From Marivita sp. (lineage in GTDB: Bacteria > Pseudomonadota > Alphaproteobacteria > Rhodobacterales > Rhodobacteraceae): a stretch of 64,000 nucleotides of DNA. The position numbers were made by a program, and so were the translations under genes. The stretch lies in the NCBI RefSeq assembly GCF_020055675.1, contig NZ_JAIPUS010000001.1, forward strand, positions 124,001 to 188,000. Reading direction: 5' to 3'. Under the pieces are notes generated by a model, which was not told the origin of the DNA, did no database searches, and worked only from the letters and a program-made list of their open reading frames with translations. Each line of letters begins with the position of its first letter. Within the stretch, counting starts at the first letter, position 1. Below are positions 7,654 through 17,338 of the stretch, piece by piece.

Positions 7654-8654
7654 GACATTCCTTCCCCTTCTCGGCCATCGTTGGACAGGACCAGATGAAG
7701 CTGGCCATGATCCTCACCGCCATCGACCCCGGCATCGGCGGTGTTCTGGTATTTGGCGACCGGGGCACCGGCAAATCCACCGCGGTGCGCGGGCTCGCGG
7801 CGCTGCTTCCGCCGATCACCAAGCTGGAAGGCAGCGTCACCAATGCCGAAACGCAGGACGACATGCCCGCCTGGGCAGAGCCTGTTTCCGGCGCCTCGAT
7901 CAGCGCACCGACGCCGGTGGTCGACCTGCCCCTGGGCACAACCGAGGATCGCCTTGTCGGCGCGCTGGATATCGAACGCGCGCTCAGCCGGGGGGAAAAG
8001 GCGTTTGAACCCGGTCTGCTGGCCAAGGCCAATCGTGGCTATCTTTATATCGACGAGGTGAACCTCCTGGAGGATCACCTCGTCGATTTGCTGCTGGACG
8101 TCGCACAATCGGGCGAGAACGTGATCGAACGCGAAGGTCTGTCCGTGCGCCACGACGCGCGCTTCGTGCTGGTGGGCTCTGGCAACCCTGAAGAGGGCGA
8201 ATTGCGTCCGCAACTCTTGGACCGGTTTGGCCTTTCGGTCGAGGTGCGGTCGCCTGACGACATTGATGAACGGGTCGAAGTGATCCGCCGCCGTGCCGCG
8301 TTCGACACCAACCCGGATGCCTTTGTCGAAAAATGGTCCGTCGAAGATACCAGGATCCGCGATGCGATCCTGGCCGCCCGCGCCGTGTTGGCTTCAACCG
8401 ACGCGCCGGACGCCACGTTGCGCGATTGCGCCGGCCTGTGTGTTGCCATCGGTTCCGACGGCTTGCGCGGCGAGCTCACGCTGCTGCGCGCCGCCCGTGC
8501 GCTGGCCGCGTATCAAGGAAGCGACAAGGTCACGCGAGATCATCTTCGCGCAGTCGCCTCCATGGCCCTCAGCCACCGCTTGCGGCGCGATCCGCTCGAC
8601 GATGCCGGCTCATCCACCCGCGTCGACCGCACGGTCGAGGAAGTCTTTGCATGA
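7650..8654 (+). CDS. bchI: Magnesium chelatase ATPase subunit BchI
   Basis: AAA+ ATPase subunit (334 residues) of the BchHID chelatase, which inserts Mg2+ into protoporphyrin IX at the first committed step of bacteriochlorophyll synthesis. Walker A GDRGTGKST is at about residues 36-44 and Walker B YIDEVN at about 131-136. The sensor-1 asparagine (GSGNPEEGELRPQLLDRFGL) and arginine-finger region follow. The ATGA overlaps at both ends, with crtA and with bchD, indicate coupled translation. The catalytic subunit gene bchH is not in this window. Confidence 0.97.
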   Translation: MRHSFPFSAIVGQDQMKLAMILTAIDPGIGGVLVFGDRGTGKSTAVRGLAALLPPITKLEGSVTNAETQDDMPAWAEPVSGASISAPTPVVDLPLGTTEDRLVGALDIERALSRGEKAFEPGLLAKANRGYLYIDEVNLLEDHLVDLLLDVAQSGENVIEREGLSVRHDARFVLVGSGNPEEGELRPQLLDRFGLSVEVRSPDDIDERVEVIRRRAAFDTNPDAFVEKWSVEDTRIRDAILAARAVLASTDAPDATLRDCAGLCVAIGSDGLRGELTLLRAARALAAYQGSDKVTRDHLRAVASMALSHRLRRDPLDDAGSSTRVDRTVEEVFA

Positions 8655-10345
8655 AGCAAGACCCGGCTGCCATCCAGGTGCAGGGCCAGTTGGCGCTGAC
8701 ACTCTTGGCGGTTGATCCGGCCGGGTTGGGCGGACTTCACCTGCGCGCGAGGGCAGGGCCGGTCCGGGACCGGTTTTGTGCTCCGATCAAGATATTTTTT
8801 CCCAGTTCGCGCCGTATCTCACCGTCGATCTCCGATCTTCAGCTCTTTGGCGGTGTCGATATCGGCGAAACCCTGACGCGGGGTAGGCTGGTGCATGCCA
8901 AGGGTCTGCTCGACGCGCCGACACCGCTCGTCTTCACGATGGCGGAACGCTGCGAACCCGGGCTTGCAGCGCGGCTGGCGCAGGGGCTCGATTCCGGCGT
9001 CGGTCATGCGCTGATCCTGCTGGACGAAGGGGCGGAGGATGATGAAATCGCCCCAACCACGCTAACCGAGCGGCTGGCCTTTCGCGTCGATCTTGATGGT
9101 TTGCGGCATGCAGACCTGCCCAGCCTCGTGATCCCCGATGCCGATGTGGACCGGGCCCGCGAGGCTCTGACCGATGTGAATATCCCCCAGGATGTGCCAA
9201 CGGCGCTTGCCGTGACGGCAATCCGCTTCGGCATCGGGTCCCTGCGCGCGCCCCTTCTGGCGCTTGCGGCCGCGCGGGCGAATGCCGCCTTGAACAACCG
9301 GGACGCGGTCAATCAGGACGATCTTCAGATCGCGGTTCAACTGGTTTTCGCCCATCGCGCCACGCAACTGCCAGCCGAGGAGGAGGAAGACGACCCACAG
9401 GATGACAGTCAACCGGACGACACGCCGGACGATCAAGCACCTGATGATCAGGACGACACTGATCTGGCTCTACCCGACGAGCTCTTGATCGAGGCGGTGA
9501 AGGCGATGTTGCCCTATGATGTGCTGTCCATGCTCGAAGGATCGGGCCGCACCAAAACCGGCGGCGGAAGCGGCGGTGCAGGGCAGAAGAAACGGGGTAA
9601 TCGGCGCGGACGGCCTTTGCCCTCGCGGCGGGGACGGCTGGATGGGGGCAACCGGATTGATCTTGTCGCCACCCTGCGTGCCGCGGTTCCGTGGCAAACG
9701 ATCCGCCGCAAGCAAAATCCCGAACGCTCCGGCGTGTTGATTCAGCCATCGGACATCCATGTGAAAGTCTACCAGGAAGTGTCCGACCGTCTTCTGATCT
9801 TTGCCGTGGATGCCTCGGGCTCGTCCGCCGTGGCCCGCCTGGCCGAGGCGAAAGGCGCGGTCGAGCTGATGCTGGCTGACGCCTATGCCCGCCGCGATCA
9901 TGTGTCACTTGTTGCCTTTCGCGGTGAAAGCGCCGATCTGATCCTGCCGCCAACGCGGTCTCTGGTGCAAACCAAGCGCCGACTTGCCGGTCTGCCCGGC
10001 GGCGGCGGTACACCGCTGGCCGCCGGTCTCAAGGCTGCGGCAGAGCTGGCGCAACGCGCGCGCGCGCAAGGGATGTCGCCGTCGGTCGCGGTGCTGACGG
10101 ATGGGCGTGCCAATGTCCCGCTGCCGGGAAAATCGGGACGCGCCGCTGCGCAGGGTGATGCCCAGGCGATGGCGCGGCATATCCGGGCGCTCAGGATCCC
10201 GAGCGCTATGATCGACACATCCGTACGGCCGCACCGCGATCTTCGTACGCTTTGCGACGTGATGGGCGCGCAGTACATCCCACTTCCCCGTGCTGATGCC
10301 AAAGGTCTGAGCCGAGCCATCGACACCGCTTTGGGTGAGAGCTGA
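8651..10345 (+). CDS. bchD: Magnesium chelatase subunit BchD
   Basis: A 564-residue chelatase subunit that forms a ring complex with BchI. It has a degenerate AAA-like N-terminal half, where a Walker A lysine motif is not apparent. An Asp/Glu-rich linker (about residues 240-276) and a Gly/Lys/Arg-rich stretch follow. The C-terminal half is a von Willebrand factor A (integrin-I) domain (about 375-560) with MIDAS residues DASGS and DGR. The start is fixed by the ATGA overlap with bchI. The frame is open upstream to 8333 only as an out-of-frame shadow of bchI. Confidence 0.96.
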   Translation: MKQDPAAIQVQGQLALTLLAVDPAGLGGLHLRARAGPVRDRFCAPIKIFFPSSRRISPSISDLQLFGGVDIGETLTRGRLVHAKGLLDAPTPLVFTMAERCEPGLAARLAQGLDSGVGHALILLDEGAEDDEIAPTTLTERLAFRVDLDGLRHADLPSLVIPDADVDRAREALTDVNIPQDVPTALAVTAIRFGIGSLRAPLLALAAARANAALNNRDAVNQDDLQIAVQLVFAHRATQLPAEEEEDDPQDDSQPDDTPDDQAPDDQDDTDLALPDELLIEAVKAMLPYDVLSMLEGSGRTKTGGGSGGAGQKKRGNRRGRPLPSRRGRLDGGNRIDLVATLRAAVPWQTIRRKQNPERSGVLIQPSDIHVKVYQEVSDRLLIFAVDASGSSAVARLAEAKGAVELMLADAYARRDHVSLVAFRGESADLILPPTRSLVQTKRRLAGLPGGGGTPLAAGLKAAAELAQRARAQGMSPSVAVLTDGRANVPLPGKSGRAAAQGDAQAMARHIRALRIPSAMIDTSVRPHRDLRTLCDVMGAQYIPLPRADAKGLSRAIDTALGES

Positions 10346-10346
10346 C

Positions 10347-11201
10347 ATGGGGGTGGTTGACCTCTCGATGGAGTGGCCACACGCAGAACACTCGCGCATC
10401 GTGCAGGTACGCCCCCATCGCTGGCATGTTCAGGAAATGGGGCAGGGCGAAACCGTCCTGCTGCTGCACGGCGCCAGCGGCTCTACCCATTCGTGGCGTG
10501 ACGTGATGACCGATCTGGCCCGGGATCATCATGTCGTGGCGGTTGATCTTCCGGGCCATGGTCAGACAAAGCTGGGCTCGCGCCACCGGTCGTCCTTGTC
10601 TCTGATGGCGCAGGATCTGCAAAGCCTGATCGACCACGAAGGTTGGGTTCCAAAGGCGATCCTTGCGCATTCCGCAGGCGCGGCCCTCGGGCTACGTCTT
10701 TTGCAAGTCGCGAATAAAGACATTCAGCTTGTCGCGGTCAATCCGGCCCTGACGCCCTTCAAGGGGTTGGCGGGTGTGCTCTTTCCCATCGCGGCGCGTC
10801 TGGTCGCGCTCAGTCCGGCGATGGCCAAGCTGATCAAGCGGCGCATGGCAGGTCCAGGGCAGGTGGTGTCCCTGATGGAAACCACCGGCTCCAAGATCTC
10901 GCCCGAAGGTCTGAACCTGTATGCCAAGCTTTTTCGCAGCGAGTCGCACCTGGATGGCGCGTTGCTGATGATGGCGCAGTGGAAACTGGACGGGCTTGTT
11001 GCGGATCTGCCCAAGATCACCGCGCCCTGCACGTTTATCGTCGGCACGAACGACAAGGCGGTGCCGCCTTCGTCTGTCTTTGACAGTGCACGCAAAATGC
11101 CGAATGCGGAGGTTATCGCGTATGACGGATACGGGCATCTTCTGCACGAGGAAGCACCCAGCCTGGTTGCTGATCACCTGCGCGCGGATCTGCGCAAGTA
11201 G
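10347..11201 (+). CDS. bchO: Alpha/beta hydrolase BchO, Mg-chelatase accessory protein
   Basis: A 284-residue alpha/beta-hydrolase-fold protein of the BchO family, encoded after bchD in most purple-bacterial clusters; its exact role in Mg insertion is not settled. It shows the oxyanion motif LLLHGASGSTHSW near residue 34, a nucleophile-elbow variant HSAGAALG near 108, and a late histidine (GYGHLLHEE) near 262. I chose the ATG at 10347, one base after the bchD stop; a GTG at 10335 inside bchD is an alternative. The 3' end overlaps the convergent smr gene by 28 bp, which marks the edge of the photosynthesis cluster. Confidence 0.9.
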   Translation: MGVVDLSMEWPHAEHSRIVQVRPHRWHVQEMGQGETVLLLHGASGSTHSWRDVMTDLARDHHVVAVDLPGHGQTKLGSRHRSSLSLMAQDLQSLIDHEGWVPKAILAHSAGAALGLRLLQVANKDIQLVAVNPALTPFKGLAGVLFPIAARLVALSPAMAKLIKRRMAGPGQVVSLMETTGSKISPEGLNLYAKLFRSESHLDGALLMMAQWKLDGLVADLPKITAPCTFIVGTNDKAVPPSSVFDSARKMPNAEVIAYDGYGHLLHEEAPSLVADHLRADLRK

Positions 11202-11761
11202 ACATAGAACGCCCCGCCGCCGCCGTGGCGGATATGCGCCTCTGACACATCCAGAACCGCCGTCTGCAACGGTGCCATCCTGAGCCAGATCGGCACCTGC
11301 CTTTTCAACACGCCGCGCTGGCGTGGCATCGGGTCGTGCGGATCCTCCTGCTGGCCCTTGCCCGTGATGACAAGAACAAGGCGCAACCCGCGTGAATAGG
11401 AAGTCAGGATAAAGCGGGACAATGCCGGATGCGCCTGATCCAGCGTCATGCCATGCAGGTCGATCCGGGCCTCGGGTGCGAGTTTGCCACGCCGCATCTT
11501 GCCAAAGGTCTTGTTGTCCATCGCCGGTTTGGACCGCGTCGATGGCTGCGGCGTGCTGATTTGGCTTTGTGGCCGCGGCGCCTTGGTACCAACATCGAAC
11601 GCCTTGTACAGGTCGTCCATCGGCGCGGGATCGCGTGACTTCTCGGGGCTTGGCGTCGGCGCGGCCCTTTCGCGGCGCAACGCTTCGGGCAGCGGCGTCG
11701 TCGAATGGGCAACTTTTTGCCAAAGCTCCCGTTCTTCCGGATGGAGCTTGCGGCGGGTCAT
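11174..11761 (-). CDS. Smr-domain protein
   Basis: A 195-residue protein with a low-complexity, Pro/Ser/Arg-rich N-terminal half. A C-terminal Smr (MutS2-related nuclease) domain begins at about residue 97 with IDLHGMTLDQAH, contains the glycine motif VITGKG, and ends in a basic tail. Stand-alone Smr proteins act on branched DNA or on RNA at stalled ribosomes; which of these applies here is unknown. It is the last gene of a leftward Tim44-like-mltA-smr group, with a 4-nt overlap with mltA. Confidence 0.9.
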   Translation of the reverse strand: MTRRKLHPEERELWQKVAHSTTPLPEALRRERAAPTPSPEKSRDPAPMDDLYKAFDVGTKAPRPQSQISTPQPSTRSKPAMDNKTFGKMRRGKLAPEARIDLHGMTLDQAHPALSRFILTSYSRGLRLVLVITGKGQQEDPHDPMPRQRGVLKRQVPIWLRMAPLQTAVLDVSEAHIRHGGGGAFYVYLRRSARR

Positions 11762-12801
11762 TGCAAAGTCTCCGGCAGGAACGCGTAGGCGCGCTGGATC
11801 GGCATCAGGACAACCATGCGGCCGGGATCCTTGATCCGCCCAGCCATTTGCCCGGCTTCATCTCCGGTGCCGAAAAACACATCCGCGCGCTGCGCACCCT
11901 TGATCGCGGAACCGGTGTCCTGCGCCACCATGAGCCGCCGCAACGGATCATTCCCGTCTTTTTCGATCCAGACAGGTGCCCCCAAAGGCGTGGTGGCAGG
12001 ATCGACAGCGATCGAACGCATCGGCGTTATCGACCGGTTCATCGCACCAAGTGGCCCCAGGTCGGCAGGCACCTGGCTCACCTCGCGGAAAAAGACGTAG
12101 GACTCATTGTGAAACAACAGAGCCTCGCCATCCATCGGGTTGCGTCGCACCCAGTTCTTGATCACCTCTGCCGAGACCTGATGCGCGTCATACATGCCGC
12201 GCCGGACCAGTTCTTGTCCGATCGATCGATATGCGTGTCCGTTCGCGCCGCCATACCCGACGCGGATCATGCGCCCGTCGCGATAGCGGATACGGCCCGA
12301 CCCTTGCACTTGCAGGAAGAAAAGCTCCACGGGGTCATCGACCCAGGCAATTTCCAGCCCCCGGTTGTCCATCACACCGCTGGTCAGGATGTCCCGGCGG
12401 GTCAGCCATGGGCGCCGGTCATTCGCTTCCGGCGGCATCTTGTAGACGGGATAGCGGTAGGTTGGCGTGCGCACCGGGGAGCCTGACAATTCCGGCTCGA
12501 AATAGCCGGTGAACAAGGGCTCTTGGCCATCTGTAATCAGCATGGGCCGAAAGAACAGTTCGAAAAATTGCCGGGCGTCGGTCGCATCGAAGGCAAGCGC
12601 ACACAGCGCGGCCCAATCGGGTTCATCAAGGTCGATGCACGTGTTCTTGAACACCGTCAGGGCCGCATCGTGGTCGTCTGCGGCCCATCCGTTCAGATCC
12701 TCGAAGCCAAGGATCGCATATCGGGTTTCCGGCTCATTCGGCACAGCAGGTCCTGTCATCAGAACGCTCACGCTTAGCGCTGCGCCGAGCCGCCGAATCA
12801 T
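11758..12801 (-). CDS. mltA: Membrane-bound lytic murein transglycosylase A family protein
   Basis: A 347-residue protein with an N-terminal signal sequence (MIRRLGAALSVSVLMTGPAVP) that lacks an obvious lipobox cysteine, so it is probably periplasmic. The MltA domain contains GYFEPELSGS and the FLQVQGSGRIRY segment. The C-terminal 3D domain has the catalytic aspartate motif VAQDTGSAIKGAQRADVFFG. Enzymes of this family cleave peptidoglycan glycan strands to 1,6-anhydro-muropeptides. It is coupled on both sides by 4-nt overlaps, with the Tim44-like gene before it and smr after it. Confidence 0.93.
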   Translation of the reverse strand: MIRRLGAALSVSVLMTGPAVPNEPETRYAILGFEDLNGWAADDHDAALTVFKNTCIDLDEPDWAALCALAFDATDARQFFELFFRPMLITDGQEPLFTGYFEPELSGSPVRTPTYRYPVYKMPPEANDRRPWLTRRDILTSGVMDNRGLEIAWVDDPVELFFLQVQGSGRIRYRDGRMIRVGYGGANGHAYRSIGQELVRRGMYDAHQVSAEVIKNWVRRNPMDGEALLFHNESYVFFREVSQVPADLGPLGAMNRSITPMRSIAVDPATTPLGAPVWIEKDGNDPLRRLMVAQDTGSAIKGAQRADVFFGTGDEAGQMAGRIKDPGRMVVLMPIQRAYAFLPETLQ

Positions 12802-13457
12802 TCGCCGGTGGCGACAAGCTGCCAGTTCGGATCATCTGCGCCCATGCGGCGGGCGAAGGTCCAGACATCTTTTTGCCGCTTCACCTGTGTCGGCGATCCC
12901 TCGATCACCTCACCCGAGCTGTCGCGAACGACATATGTCAACTCGCCGATGTACTTCACCGTGATTTCCGCCGTTTGCGAGGTCTCGTCGAAGCTCGCAT
13001 CGAAAAGCGACAATTCCCGCACACCGATGAACTCTGCTTCGACAGTCAGGCCCTGTTCTTCCCGCGTCTCAAGAACCTCGGCAAAGGTGTCCGCGACATC
13101 GGGTGCCAGAAGTGGTCGGATCTCGTCCATTTCGCCGCGTTCGAACCCCATCAGGATCATCTCGTAAGCGCCGCGCGCGCCACCGAGGAAATCGCCTACG
13201 CCGAAGGACGGCTCGACACGTTTCATCCGGGCCAGAGCGTCAGCGGCATCGCTGTTCGCATCGACATGGTCGACGATGTCGTGGTCCGGCCCGCCTTCGA
13301 TCACTTCGAAGTCGCGTCTGGCCGATGGGCCAGTGTCCTCCCGGGGGGCGGATGGCTTTTCAAATCCTTCTCGGGTGCCAAGCACACTCTTCAAACGAAG
13401 GATCAAAAATACGGCGATGCCGGCAAGCACCAAAAGCTGTAGCAGCGGAGAATTCAT
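12798..13457 (-). CDS. Tim44/TimA-like domain protein
   Basis: A 219-residue protein with an N-terminal membrane anchor (residues about 4-22), a charged Pro-rich linker, and a C-terminal Tim44-like domain (about 95-215, with GFERGEMDEIRPLLAPDV). The domain is that of mitochondrial Tim44 and related alphaproteobacterial proteins, thought to act at the inner membrane. It is first in the leftward operon with mltA and smr, and divergent from fxsA across about 100 bp. Confidence 0.85.
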   Translation of the reverse strand: MNSPLLQLLVLAGIAVFLILRLKSVLGTREGFEKPSAPREDTGPSARRDFEVIEGGPDHDIVDHVDANSDAADALARMKRVEPSFGVGDFLGGARGAYEMILMGFERGEMDEIRPLLAPDVADTFAEVLETREEQGLTVEAEFIGVRELSLFDASFDETSQTAEITVKYIGELTYVVRDSSGEVIEGSPTQVKRQKDVWTFARRMGADDPNWQLVATGE

Positions 13458-13561
13458 CAGGACCTCGCCCAGACCAAAGTGGAAACATCGTTCTTCGATC
13501 CCTATGTAGGTGTTGGGCGCGACTTAGTCCACCGCGCGCCCGGTGAAAGGAGTGCCTTGCC

Positions 13562-14056
13562 ATGTGGCTATTTGTGCCTTTTGTAGCAGTTCCGCTGGTC
13601 GAGATCGGTCTTTTCATCCAGGTCGGCGGGTGGATCGGGCTCTGGCCCACTCTGCTGATTGTCGTTCTCACAGCTGTGCTTGGCACGTATCTGGTGCGGT
13701 CGCAGGGGATCATGGCGATGAATAACCTGCGGGGGTCGTTCTCTCGGCTGGAAGACCCGTCAGAACCCTTGGCCCACGGTGCGATGATCCTGATTGCAGG
13801 CGCATTACTGCTCACTCCGGGTTTTTTTACCGACGGGGTCGGTTTTTCCCTCCTTGCGCCGCCGATCCGGGCGGCGCTGATCCGCCACGCGCGCAAGCAC
13901 ATCAAGGTGAAGCGGTTTGATATGGGACCCGATCATCCCCCATATGGCCCGGACCCCCGCACACCGCCGCGTGACGCGGTCATCGACGGCGATTTTCATG
14001 ATGTGACGGAGTCCAAAAAGCCCAACCATGATGGTTCCGGCTGGACGAAGCATTGA
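13562..14056 (+). CDS. fxsA: FxsA family membrane protein
   Basis: A 164-residue inner-membrane protein of the FxsA (F-exclusion suppressor) family. The first 100 residues are hydrophobic, with the family features PLVEIGLFIQVGGWIGLWPTL and GALLLTPGFFTDGVGF. A hydrophilic cytosolic tail rich in Pro, His and Asp follows. A Shine-Dalgarno (GAAAGGAG) precedes the ATG. It stands just upstream of secB in the same direction. The molecular function of FxsA is not established beyond phage exclusion in E. coli. Confidence 0.9.
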   Translation: MWLFVPFVAVPLVEIGLFIQVGGWIGLWPTLLIVVLTAVLGTYLVRSQGIMAMNNLRGSFSRLEDPSEPLAHGAMILIAGALLLTPGFFTDGVGFSLLAPPIRAALIRHARKHIKVKRFDMGPDHPPYGPDPRTPPRDAVIDGDFHDVTESKKPNHDGSGWTKH

Positions 14057-14122
14057 GGCTTGCAAAAACCGCTGGTAAGCACCAATCAGCTTTCACAACT
14101 GCGTGACCCGAGGGAGATACAC

Positions 14123-14632
14123 ATGGCTGATACGCCTGAAACCACTGGAAACGGCGCCGCTGAACAGCAGGCCGCTCCTGTCAAAATGAACGTCATGGCA
14201 CAATTCGTGCGGGATTTGTCGTTTGAAAACATTCTCGCACAAAAAGGCGTGCAGGGAGACGTGCAGCCCGATGTGCAAGTTCAGGTGAACCTGGACGCCA
14301 AGAAGCGGACCGCCGATCATCAATACGAGGTGATCATGAAGCTACAGGTCACATCAAAGGCAAAGGAAAGCGGCGACACCCTGTTCGTGCTCGAGTTGGA
14401 ATATGCCGGTGTTTTCCACGTCGAAAACGTACCTGACGAACAACTGCACCCATTCCTTCTGATCGAATGCCCGCGGATGATCTTCCCCTTCGTGCGCCGC
14501 ATCGTCAGCGACGTGACCCGCGATGGTGGCTTCCCGCCGCTTAACCTTGAAACGATTGATTTCCTTCAGCTTTATCGCAGCGAACTGGCCCGCCGCAACA
14601 GCGAGCAGCAATCAGAAAAAGCCGACGCGTAA
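14123..14632 (+). CDS. secB: Protein-export chaperone SecB
   Basis: A 169-residue cytosolic chaperone that holds presecretory proteins unfolded and delivers them to SecA. It shows the SecB core: VMAQFVRDLSFENI, LELEYAGVFHVENV, and the conserved late segment FPFVRRIVSDVTRDGGFPPL. I chose the ATG at 14123, which is preceded by GAGGGAG at good spacing. The frame is open back to 14060, but that part lacks family sequence. It converges with dnaQ, whose 3' end contains a hairpin placed to terminate secB. Confidence 0.96.
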   Translation: MADTPETTGNGAAEQQAAPVKMNVMAQFVRDLSFENILAQKGVQGDVQPDVQVQVNLDAKKRTADHQYEVIMKLQVTSKAKESGDTLFVLELEYAGVFHVENVPDEQLHPFLLIECPRMIFPFVRRIVSDVTRDGGFPPLNLETIDFLQLYRSELARRNSEQQSEKADA

Positions 14633-14636
14633 GCGG

Positions 14637-15326
14637 TCAGAGCCGCTTCCACAAAGCGGCATCCCCAAGCGTTTCGACAAAGGCGGCATGTGCCGCCTTT
14701 TCACTATCCGACAGTCGGGATGGCAAGGGGTCCGGGCGCGGTCTCGGACGCCAATCGCCGATGTCACTGCCTTCGGTCATCCCGCCTTGCGACACGTTGA
14801 GCGCAAAATCCGGCTGTTTGCCGCCGATCAGTTCAAGATAGACTTCAGCCAAGATTTCGGAATCGAGAAGCGCGCCGTGCAGTGTCCGCGACGAGTTGTC
14901 GATCCCGAACCGGCGACACAGCGCATCAAGCGATGCTGGCGATCCGGGAAATCGGCGCCGGGCGATTGCCAGCGTATCAATCGCCTGATCCATTGGGATC
15001 ACGGCCCGCCTGACCCAGGACAACTCCGCATTGAGGAATTTCATGTCGAAGGCTGCGTTATGGATCACCAGCTTCGCATCTCCGATAAATTCAACAAAGG
15101 CCTGCGCGATGCTGGAAAACACCGGCTTGTCCCGCAGGAAATCATCACCCAGCCCATGCACCTCGAACGCCTCCTGCGGCATGCCGCGTTCGGGGTTGAT
15201 ATATTGGTGATACGTGTTTCCCGTTGGCACATGATTGAAAAGCTCGACGGCGCCGATCTCGACGATCCTGTCCCCTTGATCCGGCTCGAACCCGGTTGTT
15301 TCCGTATCAAGAACAATCTCACGCAT
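14637..15326 (-). CDS. dnaQ: DNA polymerase III epsilon subunit (proofreading exonuclease)
   Basis: A 229-residue DEDDh 3'-5' exonuclease. The three exonuclease motifs are visible: [11 protein letters not shown] (ExoI, residue about 5), [14 protein letters not shown] (ExoII, about 90-103) and [14 protein letters not shown] (ExoIII, about 155-168). The C-terminal extension is the region that contacts the polymerase alpha subunit in the E. coli protein. It is the last gene of the leftward maf-aroE-coaE-dnaQ run, with an 8-nt overlap with coaE. Confidence 0.96.
   Translation of the reverse strand: MREIVLDTETTGFEPDQGDRIVEIGAVELFNHVPTGNTYHQYINPERGMPQEAFEVHGLGDDFLRDKPVFSSIAQAFVEFIGDAKLVIHNAAFDMKFLNAELSWVRRAVIPMDQAIDTLAIARRRFPGSPASLDALCRRFGIDNSSRTLHGALLDSEILAEVYLELIGGKQPDFALNVSQGGMTEGSDIGDWRPRPRPDPLPSRLSDSEKAAHAAFVETLGDAALWKRL
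14679..14701 (+). terminator. Possible rho-independent terminator for secB
   Basis: A 9-bp stem AAAGGCGGC / GCCGCCTTT with a 4-nt loop, ending in four T on the plus strand, 47 bp after the secB stop. It lies inside the 3' coding part of the convergent dnaQ. The U-run is short, so termination may be partial. Confidence 0.5.
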
Positions 15327-15912
15327 CGGTCATGTATCTCCTGATGTCTGACACCACATCGTGAACCTGCTGGCGTGCGTGTTCAAGCGTATCGGTCTCG
15401 ATCACGTAATCCGACCGGTGGCATTTCTCTGCATTTGACATCTGTTTGTCACGGATCGACGAAAATTGATCGCGGGTCATCGTCTGACGCGCCATAACCC
15501 GGTTTTCCTGTATGTCCGCCGAAACAGTGACACATGTCACCGCGTCCATCTCTGTTTCGGACCCGGTTTCGAAAAGCAGGGGAATGTCGAACACGATGAT
15601 ATCTGCCTCTGCCTCATCGGCAAAGCGCGCTCGATCCGCGCGTACCAAGGGATGCACGATATTTTCGATCTGACGGAGCGCGTCCGGGTCCGCATCAATG
15701 ACCTGCCGCAACGCCGTGCGATCCACCACATCCGCTACGACCGCATCCGGGAACAAATCACCGATAGCCGCCACCGCAGAACCGCCTTTGGCGTAAAGAC
15801 GGTGCACCGCCGCATCTGCATCCCAGACTGCGCATCCCGCATCGGAAAACATCCGGGCAGTGGTCGACTTGCCCATACCGATAGATCCGGTGAGCCCCAA
15901 CCTGAAGGTCAC
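15319..15912 (-). CDS. coaE: Dephospho-CoA kinase CoaE
   Basis: Last enzyme of coenzyme A synthesis; it phosphorylates the 3'-hydroxyl of dephospho-CoA. The protein has 197 residues with an N-terminal P-loop [12 protein letters not shown] (about residues 7-18), and the [10 protein letters not shown] and DIPLLFE segments are typical of the family. The start is GTG at 15912, overlapping the aroE stop by four bases (GTGA), which favours coupled translation. It overlaps dnaQ by 8 nt at its 3' end. Confidence 0.96.
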   Translation of the reverse strand: MTFRLGLTGSIGMGKSTTARMFSDAGCAVWDADAAVHRLYAKGGSAVAAIGDLFPDAVVADVVDRTALRQVIDADPDALRQIENIVHPLVRADRARFADEAEADIIVFDIPLLFETGSETEMDAVTCVTVSADIQENRVMARQTMTRDQFSSIRDKQMSNAEKCHRSDYVIETDTLEHARQQVHDVVSDIRRYMTDA

Positions 15913-16742
15913 TGCAAGACCGCTTTGCGGATGTTTTCATCGACGTCGGGCCGTTTTCCAAACCAGTGTTCGAACCCCGGCACGGCCTGATGCAGCAACA
16001 TGCCCAAACCGTCCACCACGCGGCATCCCTTTTCCTCGGCGGTGGCAAGCAAACCTGTCCGCAGGGGGCTATAAACAAGGTCGGCCACGATCACGCCTAG
16101 TTTCAATCCATCCAGCGGGACGCCCATTTCCCTATGTCCGGTCATGCCAAGCGAGGTCGTGTTCACGACCAGATCCGAATCGGCAAGACTATTCCCGGCG
16201 TCCGCCCAATCCGCAACCTCGATCCGATTGCCAAAATCGTCCCGTAATTTTTCGGCACGCTCTCGGGTCCGGTTGGTCAGGATGATCCGCGGCACGCCAA
16301 CATCCAGCAAAGAGAACAGTACCGCGCGCGCCGCGCCTCCGGCACCAAACACCACCGCCGTCCCGGATTTCGGGTTCCAGTTCGGAACAGTCTGGCGAAT
16401 ATTCTCGATGAACCCATATCCATCGGTGTTATCCGCGAGAATCCGCCCATCCTTTTGAAAAGTCAGCGTATTCGCCGCACCGATCACTGTGGCACGGTCA
16501 GTGATCTCGTCAGCGATATTCATCACGGTTTCCTTGTGCGGAATCGTGACATTGGCCCCGACAAAACCAAGGTCCGGCAAACGCGGCAACAGGTCCGTCA
16601 GGTCATCCGGTGCGATATCCAGCGGGATATAATGCCCCGGTATCCCATATTTGCGAAGCCAGTAGCCATGCACATCCGGGCTCTTGGAGTGGGCAATCGG
16701 GTGGCCGATCACAGCGGCCAAGGGGATTTTTGCGTTACTCAT
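15909..16742 (-). CDS. aroE: Shikimate dehydrogenase (NADP+) AroE
   Basis: A 277-residue enzyme reducing 3-dehydroshikimate to shikimate in aromatic amino acid synthesis. Substrate-binding motifs are at the N-terminus ([16 protein letters not shown]) and [11 protein letters not shown] (about residue 65). The glycine-rich NADP site [15 protein letters not shown] is at about 130. The C-terminal helix contains the conserved [14 protein letters not shown]. It overlaps maf and coaE by four bases each, so the block is a tight operon. Confidence 0.97.
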   Translation of the reverse strand: MSNAKIPLAAVIGHPIAHSKSPDVHGYWLRKYGIPGHYIPLDIAPDDLTDLLPRLPDLGFVGANVTIPHKETVMNIADEITDRATVIGAANTLTFQKDGRILADNTDGYGFIENIRQTVPNWNPKSGTAVVFGAGGAARAVLFSLLDVGVPRIILTNRTRERAEKLRDDFGNRIEVADWADAGNSLADSDLVVNTTSLGMTGHREMGVPLDGLKLGVIVADLVYSPLRTGLLATAEEKGCRVVDGLGMLLHQAVPGFEHWFGKRPDVDENIRKAVLQ

Positions 16743-17338
16743 CCGTCGATCCGTCCCGTCAATACAAGGTGGTTCAAAAGCTCCAGCAGCGGAAGTCCAA
16801 GCACAGTGAAATAGTCCCCCTGCACCTGTGTAAAGAGCCGCGCGCCTTCTTCTTCCAACTTGTAGGCCCCCACCGAATGGCGCACGCTGTCCCAGTTCCG
16901 CTCTATGTAACTATCGAGAAAAGCATCGGAAAAATCGCGCATCCGGAGCCGGACCACACCGACGTGGCGCCATGTCGGCTTAGCATCCTCGTACAATACC
17001 GCAGCCGATAGCAGCGTGTGGGACGTATTCCGCAAAAGACGTAATTGATCCCGCGCCTCGTCCGGGCTTTTGGGTTTCGACAGCACTGCCTTGTTCACCG
17101 ACAGGACCTGGTCGCAGCCCAGAACCAGAGTTCCGGGCGATTTTTCCGACACCTTGCGCGCCTTCATCTCGGCCAGGGTATCCGCGATATCTCGGGACGC
17201 GGCCTCTTCGGCCTCAAGCGCCTGCCGGATCGACTCCTCATCGATTCGTGCGGGTCGGACATCTATCCTGAGTCCCGCATTTCGTAGGAGGTCTGCTCGG
17301 ATCTGGGAGCCGGATGCGAGGATCAGATCAAGATTCAT
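16739..17338 (-). CDS. maf: Maf-family nucleotide pyrophosphatase
   Basis: A 199-residue Maf-type house-cleaning pyrophosphatase that hydrolyses non-canonical or modified nucleoside triphosphates. The N-terminal [18 protein letters not shown] is the Maf signature. The second motif reads GCDQVL where canonical Maf proteins have GADTVV, so the substrate class is not predicted here. I chose the ATG at 17338, which gives the usual Maf N-terminus; the open frame to 17428 extends into the probable origin. It is the first gene of the leftward maf-aroE-coaE-dnaQ operon. Confidence 0.92.
   Translation of the reverse strand: MNLDLILASGSQIRADLLRNAGLRIDVRPARIDEESIRQALEAEEAASRDIADTLAEMKARKVSEKSPGTLVLGCDQVLSVNKAVLSKPKSPDEARDQLRLLRNTSHTLLSAAVLYEDAKPTWRHVGVVRLRMRDFSDAFLDSYIERNWDSVRHSVGAYKLEEEGARLFTQVQGDYFTVLGLPLLELLNHLVLTGRIDG

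Noticed and set aside
14060-14122. A longer SecB form starting at 14060.
   Set aside because: The extra 21 residues are not SecB-like, and a good Shine-Dalgarno sits before the ATG at 14123.
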